Below are positions 24,431 through 64,000 of a stretch of DNA of 64,000 nucleotides, piece after piece. The stretch's first letter is position 1, and the number at the start of each line of letters is the position of its first letter. The DNA is from Euglena gracilis. Taxonomy: Eukaryota > Euglenida > Euglenophyceae > Euglenales. The position numbers and the translations under genes were made by a program. The notes beneath the pieces are model-generated. The model was not told the DNA's origin. It worked only from the letters and a program-made list of their open reading frames with translations, and made no database searches. The stretch covers positions 3,962,504 to 4,026,503 of the forward strand of contig CP154957.1 in assembly GCA_039621445.1 (NCBI GenBank), written 5' to 3'.

Positions 24431-25458
24431 GTCGGATCTCATCAAGGCATACTCCCTCCAACTCTCATCCCTTTTCACGCCGTTGCCAAAACCAAATCTT
24501 TGTCAATGTGCAAAAATGCGCGCACCGGCCAAAAAAAGCTTGGGTTTGGATTCATCTTAACTCATTTAGGCCCCATTCCAGGCCAACTTTAGGGTAATGG
24601 CTGCCAAATATGATGACAAATTGTTTGTGTCTAAGACAAGAAGGCCAACTTTAGCCAGTTAGCTACTGGTCAAAAGACAATGCCCACTGATGGCAACAAT
24701 TCCGATTGCCATTAGTACCAGTGAACAGGGAGGACAACAGAACAGCTGGGGGGTAGCACAGAATGGGTCTGGGAAACCATCGCCTGTCTCACCGACAAGC
24801 AGGAAAGGGGAGCACAGCACCACCTGTGAGAGGAGGATGAGAACTGTGAAAGGCACAGAGTAAGGGGGGGACACAGACCGTGGTGAAATCTGATGGGAAA
24901 AAAATCATAAGAAACATTCAAAACATGGCGGGAAAAAACACAGCACAAGAAGGCAGCTTCGATTTGATGCATTTGAAAATGTTCGTTTGGCAATGCACAT
25001 TGCTTGCTGGTGGGCCTTGTTCAAGGCTACAATGCGAACACGTGTTTTTTGAAGGGAAACAAAATTGAATGGGAAACAATTCTCACCATCAAAATCCTCC
25101 AGTCAATTTCCTCCCAAACCATTTCTATACCCTTTGGGGTACCCTCTTTGCATGAAATGTGGTCATTTTTTGAGTCTATTTTGTATTGGCGATATCAATC
25201 ATCTGGAGGCCACATCAACAGACTTCATCAAATAAATGTGACCTTTTCTGTGACCATCAGTGTGATATCAGAGTGGGGTGGTATACCGATGAAATCCAGG
25301 GGAAATGGGGAAATGCTACTCTGCCAATGCAAAATGATGGGGCATGCAATGGTGAAATTCGCAGTGCGTAGCAATGTGGGGGCAGAATGTGCGTAATAAA
25401 AGATTGTGAGGGATTGGAGCGGTGCGCAATGATCAGGATGCAACCGAGCCGTGTGTGG

Positions 25459-39515
<14,057 letters not shown>

Positions 39516-39999
39516 AGAGTCGGTCTGACATTGGAAAAGAACACCCCTTCCACCACTTGGTGGGGCAGGGGAACAGTCGTGTTGTAGCAATAACAACCCA
39601 GGACAACAGCATCAACAAAACAAACTTCTGTGTGACTACACCCAACGTACCTCCCCCCCCCCAAGCCCAGTAGCTAATAAACCAATGGATTTTGAACGTT
39701 TCTCATCAAAAGAATTTGATTTTGGCATCGGGTTGGAACCACGGGTCATGTGTGCCAACCCAGTCATTCAAGGAACAATGCGATCGTCCACAAAAATCAG
39801 TTGGTCGTCCGTACGAGGCACAGGCCAGAAATCCATGCGGAGGGAGCTCACGGTCGGAATTGCATCTGGTGGAGAGGATGAGTGACCTCGGGCAGACTCC
39901 GTTCCGCGAATGCAACGCTGGTCCCAGCCTCCAATTTGGCTTTGTGGTCAAACAAACGTGAATCCCTGAACGGGGAAATTTGGCGGAACATAACCGCCC

Positions 40000-40215
40000 C
40001 CCCCCCTTGTCATACGACCGGGTTCCTGCAACCTGTGACCGGGGGGTGGTCGTAAATGCGAGGGCGGTCGTAGGTAAGGTGGAGTTAAAATTTTCGCAAC
40101 CTGCAACCTGTGACCGGGGGGGGGGGGGTCGTAACACCCCCATGACCTGCAACCTGTGACCGGGGGGTATTCGTAAATGAGGGGTGGTCGTACGACAAGG
40201 GGGGGGGGCGGGTAG
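40000..40215. repeat. TIR element with internal CCTGCAACCTGTGACCGG repeats
   Basis: Ends CCCCTTGTCATACGACCG and GGTCGTACGACAAGGGG; three internal copies of GCAACCTGTGACCGGGG. It lies between the transglutaminase stop and the nucleoside hydrolase start. Confidence 0.65.
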
Positions 40216-40241
40216 AACCGTTTTGCCAGCCTCCCTCCCTC

Positions 40242-40248
<7 letters not shown>

Positions 40249-40281
<33 letters not shown>
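40249..40281. repeat. Poly(A) tract
   Basis: About 30 A on the plus strand, between the transglutaminase and nucleoside hydrolase genes. On the minus strand it is poly(T), so not a poly(A) tail of these genes. Confidence 0.95.
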
Positions 40282-40282
<1 letters not shown>

Positions 40283-41216
40283 AAACAAGAAAAAAGAAAT
40301 AAAAAAACAGAAAGAAACGAGAGAAAAAAGGAAAAAGGCCATCCCCAAAAATAACAACCCCCCACTGAGCACCAACTTCGACTGCCCAAATAATGACCAC
40401 CCAAGCAAAAAAAAGAAAAAAATCAGCAGAAAAGCTGCAAAAAAATCACAAAAAATTGATGAAATCGAAGCAGAATAATATGTTAAAAAGAGCATGCATT
40501 GTGCAAAAAAGCCCCAACGTACGTCTCTGGTGAGGTGCATTTGTTTTATACTTGACGGCGAATTTTTTTCCCAAAAAATACCCCCCCAATTGGTGGGGGG
40601 GGGGTCGCCCCAAAACACTTCTCGAATCACACCCATGGGAATTTGTCACTTAGCACTTGGTGGGGTGGAACTCGGAAGCCTGGCCCCGCAGACCGTGCCA
40701 TTGTGGCCGGATTGGCGGGAGGCCAGACCTTCTCCCATCACCAGGCCATTCCATGCCGAGGGGCAGTGGGCCTGCCGTGCAACCTAATACGGCCGGCAAG
40801 GATGCATGCCTGCGGCACAAAACAAAAACTAAAAAATTAATTATTATTGGTGGATTGGCAGGCTGGACCAGGCTGTTTTTTACCAACCCCGGGGGGGGGA
40901 GGGGGGTCCGGAGTGCCTGCGAGCAAGCACCTTCGGTCACCCACCCCTTTGGGCCCTGCATCGCCCCAGAGCCATCCAATGGTGCCCTATAACCAAAGAC
41001 CAAAGTTCCTAGGCCGAACCTCAGGTAAACCCCCAGGCAACCATATAGTCAACCCCCAAGCAACCATCAGGCACATCCACACAAAATCTTCGTTGCTCAC
41101 ACTTTGCACCGGCCACACTACAAAAGAACATGCAGCACACAGGGAAACACAGAGTCAGTCACGGTGAGGTGAAGGTTAGTGTCAGGGTCAAGGTGACAGC
41201 ACTGTCAATGACAGTG

Positions 41217-59280
<18,064 letters not shown>

Positions 59281-59710
59281 CGTTTCGGCAAACGAGTGTT
59301 GCCCCAGCCGGGGCCGTAACAATAATGGAGGGTAATACTCACCCCCCCCTCCCCACCCGTTGATGCCGTTGAATTAGCCACCAGTGAAAGAATGCAAAAG
59401 AATACCTGCAGCAATACAGTTGCTGCAGCGCAAGCGGCACTCCACGTCAGAGGAGAGTTCCATAAATATGCGAAACCTTGAAAGCAACTTAAAAACAGAA
59501 AAAAACCAACACACTGTTTTGAAAGACAATGAATGCGAATAGTATTGTCTCAATTTGGTGAGCCGGTACGGCTCTGGACAGCAGCAGCACCAGCCACGAT
59601 AATGTTGGCCGGCATAGGCCACGAGGGAAGGATCGATTCGGCGGCTCCATTGGGGCTGCCTGGAGAGCAGTGTGGAATGTGGATGTGTACAGAGGGCCAA
59701 ATGAAAGCAA

Positions 59711-59745
<35 letters not shown>

Positions 59746-59841
59746 TGCACAGACACCCAAACATACGCACACACCAAAAACCACACACCAACGCTCACAG
59801 CACACAACCCACCCACCCACCCACCCACCCACACACACACA

Positions 59842-59875
<34 letters not shown>

Positions 59876-61018
59876 CCGGGGACAGGGTTACACTACACTA
59901 TGGTGGTGCGTTCCATAGCAGGAACACCGGAACTGCTTGGGGGGATTGTTCTGGCCTGACCAGACCCGGGCAGTTCTCACTTGAAATGGCAATGTTTGGG
60001 ACTATAGCATGGTCTAACCCACAATCCGCCCTCCCCCAGGACGGTAAAAAAAAAATGCCTTGCCCACCCAAAAACAAAACTCGCTCGCTCACCGAGCAAT
60101 CCCTCAGTGGGAGGAGACGCGCCAAAACGCACTAGCAGAAGCTTTTGAGACCCCCCCCCCCCTGCAGTCAACGCACATGCAGTGCCATCAGTGTGCCGCC
60201 GTGGGGCGGTTTGCAGCGAAAATCAGGTTGCAGGTTCGTGATAAGATCGCCTGCAAGACGCGCGAGGTCGTCACACTTCCGTGCCAGTACACACATCGCC
60301 TAGCCGGGGCACAACACGCGGCCACTGCCACAAGGCGACCACGCGCCGCAGAGCGGCATCCGGTGTCGCCTCAGGCCCGGGGGGCCAACCCCCAAACCGC
60401 TCCGGGGTCCGGACCCTGCGCGGGCACGGCCGGCCGCGGCGCGGACGGTCTCTACAGCGCTGTGCCGGGTGTGGGCGAGGCTGTCAGAGCAGAGGCATGG
60501 AGGGGCTGAGTGGCGGGGGCGGGCCCCGCGGCGGGTCGCGATCCCGGCCGGGATCCGGATCGCGGGGAACCGCGAATATATAAATTCCAGCGGGGCAGCA
60601 GCGATGGAGGGGCCGACGGCCACAGTGCAATTGGTTGACAGCAAGGGTATGGGCTATCAGCGGGCTGCCGGCGCGGACATAACTTCACTTGTTATGACCC
60701 CAAGGGGGAATTCTGCCCCCAAAACCCACCTACCAAAATCAATCAAAACCTACCCACGCACGACCTATACCCGTCCTACTGGGGGGTTGCCCCCCCACCC
60801 AACCCCATCCAAAATCGGCCAAAAACCCTGAAGAAAAAAAGTTAGCCGGCTTTCGGCCAGATAACATTGACCCAAAATGCAATGGAATCCCTGGAGTGCA
60901 ATGGGACCACTGGGAGGGGCTTCCGGAGGCCCACCTGTACCCCACACATGGCGGGAGGGAGGGGGTCCGGCGGAGTGGATGGGAGGGCGGACCCACTGTT
61001 TGGGGGTCACTGTTTGGG

Positions 61019-61218
61019 CCGCAGCGCAAATTATGCAAAACAAGCGCTGGGCCGACAAGGGCCAAAACCACCCCAAATGTCGAAACACTGGCCTGGGAAG
61101 AATTTAGGATGCAGTACCAAAAAAAATACTTTTCGGCCGTTCTATCAACATACACCGCAGCGCAAATTATGCAAAACAAGCGCTGGGCCGACAAGGGCCA
61201 AAACCACCCCAAATGTCG
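61019..61218. repeat. Perfect 64-bp direct duplication
   Basis: 61019..61082 and 61155..61218 are identical (CCGCAGCGCAAATTATGCAA and onward to CCCCAAATGTCG), 136 bp apart start to start. Confidence 0.95.
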
Positions 61219-62759
61219 CAGCCCGCGGAATTTGTAGAACGCAGGTCAGAGGGCAACCAAAGTTGCAGTCGCATGGGGCGGGATACACAGTGTCAGATCA
61301 GCGATGGAGAGACAACTGCCTGCAGGGCACATCCCTGGTTCCAGAAAATAAAAACAACCACTGCCCCCCCCCCCCCGCCAAATGATAGACGTGGGTCTCA
61401 TTTAGGTTACTGAAACCCAGGCCGGGCAGGACTATATTACTGTTAATAAGTTATTGTGGGCCCCCGGGGATCCCAAGTTGAAGGCCATCTTCTGAGGATG
61501 CTCAGCTTTGTACTTTGGAAACTACGTTTTGCGATGGTTCATAACCGGTAAACCATGGCCTGAGTGTGGGTACAAAAACCCTGGGCGGGCGCGCAGCCGG
61601 TGATACAGGAGGCTGGCCACCTCCAGCCCCACCAGCACGTCGGCGTCCCCGGCACAGTAGCAGTCCAGCAGGTAGCCGTACCGCGCCACCCGGAACAACT
61701 GCAGCCCGACGGTGGCCGGGACGTGGCGGGGGACCTCGGGGCCAATGGCCGGGTCGGGGCGCGGGCTACCCGGAGAACCTGAGGTTGTGTCCTGCCCTGT
61801 AGGTGTGTTTTTGTGCAACCCGTTCAGGCTGCTTTTCACAACAGGGTGACTTTTTTTTGCTGAATGTGTCAGGCACAACTATTTTCCTCAGGGGGGCAGG
61901 TTTTGGATTTGATTCTTGACTTTTTAAAAAACCTTCGCCGAAAACTGACGGCAAACCTTCCCAAAAAAGGTCTACATATAACAGCCAAGACCACGTGGGA
62001 GTCTTTTTCAAAAAAAGTACCTTTTTTCGAAAGTTGGGGTTGTTGGAGTCCAATTAATTCATATTGCTGCATCCAAAGACCCTGGGTCAAAGGGTTGCAC
62101 AATAACCTACGTTCTGCTTCATTTCATTGTGTTCTTCGCAAGGTGAATTGGACCGGGACATGTACTGTAGCACACGATCGGCCTGGAGATGACAAATCAC
62201 AACAAACATCGAGAGAGCACCCCACGGTAGATGCCTGGCGGCCGTCTGACGATGCGCTGCCCTTCCTCTCAAAGAACGGGAGCGACCAGGCTCGACGGAG
62301 CAGGTGTTCGATGGACGAAGAGTCGGGGGGACCCGGTTTCTTCCTGAGACTGGGGAGGTCCCCCCAACCACCCAACCCGGCGCGAGACCACCCCAGGGGG
62401 GGGTGAGGGCAAAAGACATAAAATCGGGCCATCTATGGTATTTCCCAAAAAAAATCACCGGAATGCATACCCGGTGGTGTGTGTTTCTGGCCCGGGACCA
62501 TCCGTCCACCCACCTCCTGAGGGGTCCAGTCCCGGACACAACCCACCAACCTCCCACCCCAGGGGGGTCTTCTGAGTCAAAAAAGTAGCCTGGTAAAGAC
62601 CACCTGTTCCACCCAGTTGAAAAAAATCTGAATATTTTTTTCCAAATTGTAGTTCAGGTGCAGAAAAATAAATTTTTGCGACTTTGGGATTAAAAAAATC
62701 AACACAACTCAAAAACAAACACAACATAAAAACATAACATCTCTTGAATCTAAACAAAT

Positions 62760-63004
62760 TTAAACCCCACCCCTAATAGAAGCACGGGGCCGCAACAAAC
62801 GCAGGGTCCAAATAGAAGCGCACCCCCCGCCACCGAAGGCAGCGGTCAGCTACATGCGCACCCTCCCATTTTGATGGGATTTCTAAAGGAAATCAACAAA
62901 AATCGCGCAGGTAGGGTCCAAACGCCAAACGAAGCGCACCCCCCGCCACCGGAGGCGGCGGTCCCTATAAGCGCACCCGTGCTTCTATTAGGGGGGGTGT
63001 TTAA
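62760..63004. mobile_element. TIR element with TTAA flanks
   Basis: Imperfect inverted ends ACCCCACCCCTAATAGAAGC (left) and ACACCCCCCCTAATAGAAGC (right, reversed), continuing into CACGGG. TTAA at 62760 and 63001. The interior holds two copies of AAGCGCACCCCCCGCCACCG. TTAA targets suggest a piggyBac-like mover; this is inference. Confidence 0.65.
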
Positions 63005-64000
63005 ACACGACACAAATTTCTTGAACCTTTGAGTTTTGCAGAATTCAACTCATTCCCTGCCAATGGTATTGCCTGAGGGGCACGACCTTCCTTGAAACGA
63101 AGCCCGCACCACACTGTTCAGGGGGTGAAACCGCTTTAACCCAGAGTTCCAACCCCAATGATTTGCGACCGTCCTGGAATCAGCCCATCCCCATTTGCCA
63201 ACCCCAATGAGAAAGCACCGCAGTTGGAATCGGCTGGAACTTACCCACGTTTGCCACGCGCCACCCCAGCAAAATGTGCTGGAGGCCGATATCTGTTCAC
63301 GTGGCAACAACCCCGGGGGGAGGGGGGGTCCTGGAGTCCCCTGGAGTACCGGGAAAGGCAGGCACTACCCCTGGGCACCGATCTCGTCGTGGGCCAAAAA
63401 TGCCCAAAATAGGCTTTTTTGATAGAAGTTCCCCAGCGGCCAGGACGTTTGGCAATGCCCCCCCCCCCCCCCGGGCTTTGGATCTGGGTGGTTTGGAGTG
63501 CCTGTCGAAGCGACCACCGCCTCGGGTGGGGGGCCCTCCCTTAAAAGTCAGGCTGGTCGGCAGCAAAACACAACAAACATTTTTCTGTGCCAAATAAACC
63601 CAACAATTCTGGCGTGTGCTCGTTGTGCACTTGCGCGCGTCTGCCGGTGCAGATTGCCTCCTCCTCCGGTCCATCGGGCCCCGGTCGCGGGGCTGGCCCG
63701 CCACTGACGGCCGGAGGAACCAGCGCGGTGGTAGTCCGGCAATGCAGGTGGAACGGCGCCGGCACCGGAAACGACAGGGTTGCGATGGGATCGAGGGGCT
63801 TCAAAAAGAAAGAAAAAGGAAAAAGAACACGGAAGAACACAAGTGATGGAAACAAAAAATGGAAAAAGAATCTGAATGTGGAAAGATGAAAAGGCGCGGG
63901 TGTGCATCATATCCCGAAACTATGCGCATCGCAGAATAAATGCACGCAGTTCCGAAAAACTGCGTCGTCCCCGAACACAATCTTCCACACCATAAGCAGC

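Larger units (their letters stand above)
39597..41216. other. Intergenic spacer, transglutaminase to nucleoside hydrolase
   Basis: Holds the TTGTC element at 40.0 kb, poly(A) at 40.25 kb and a GC-richer stretch at 40.65 to 40.80 kb with no convincing exon. No promoter motif recognised. Confidence 0.6.
59281..64000. other. Right-hand region without an identified gene
   Basis: GC-rich islands at 60240..60690, 61565..61745 and 63610..63780 look exon-like. The minus frame of the second reads VARYGYLLDCYCAGDADVLV. None matches a family I know and splice edges could not be fixed. They may be transglutaminase 5' exons or another gene. Confidence 0.4.

Noticed and set aside
40650-40840. GC-rich frames between the transglutaminase and nucleoside hydrolase genes
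   Set aside because: Three frames open on both strands with no family match or splice signals.
60577-60700. TATATAAA followed by ATG at 60604 on the plus strand (MEGPTATVQLVDSKG) as a plus-strand gene start
   Set aside because: TATA-to-ATG distance leaves no leader, the frame runs out into repeat sequence, and no downstream plus-strand exon was recognised.

Overview
The window is nuclear DNA of an intron-rich eukaryote. Coding sequence is a small minority: short GC-rich exons (36 to 176 bp) lie in long introns packed with microsatellites, homopolymers and inverted-repeat elements. There is no bacterial operon, CRISPR array, rRNA or tRNA that I could recognise. The introns are of two kinds. 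Some are ordinary GT-AG. Many others only give an in-frame protein if removed at non-canonical borders, with a recurring layout of three bases, then CAGG (or CTGG), at the 5' end and CCTG (or CCAG) followed by five bases at the 3' end. A mixture of conventional and such nonconventional introns is the hallmark of euglenids, so I infer a Euglena-like euglenozoan (about 0.6 confident). This rests on intron structure, not on a database match.

Three genes lie head to tail, all on the minus strand. (1) About 59.3 to 41.2 kb: an animal-type transglutaminase with the Cys-His-Asp triad spread over three exons, an apparently duplicated N-terminal beta-sandwich and a C-terminal beta-barrel region ending at a stop at 41,217. 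(2) 39.5 to 25.5 kb: an inosine-uridine-preferring nucleoside hydrolase of the RihA (CU-NH) type, at least 12 exons, from the DCDPGHDD calcium/ribose motif to a stop at 25,459. (3) About 21.3 kb (perhaps 22.8 kb) to the left edge: a protein with N-terminal TPR repeats followed by two protein arginine methyltransferase (PRMT9/PRMT7-like) domains, the first degenerate and the second with intact motifs as far as it is visible; its 3' end is outside or unresolved. The gaps between the genes are about 1.7 kb and 2.7 to 4.2 kb.

The exon models were built by hand from protein-family motifs. They are supported by codon phase: for most junctions the donor and acceptor phases agree without adjustment, and from transglutaminase exon a (58,012) to its stop the coding length is exactly 721 codons.

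The rest is repeats. The most informative are four elements of 142 to 298 bp with CAGGG/CAGCG-type inverted ends, TTTTTTAAG or TTCTTAAG sub-ends and 8-bp (one 7-bp) target duplications, which look like hAT-type MITEs. The nonconventional introns have the same end architecture. One of them (50,835..51,482) interrupts the transglutaminase active-site region with what looks like its own 8-bp target duplication. The window therefore appears to catch transposon-like elements acting as introns. Right of 59.3 kb no gene could be identified with confidence.
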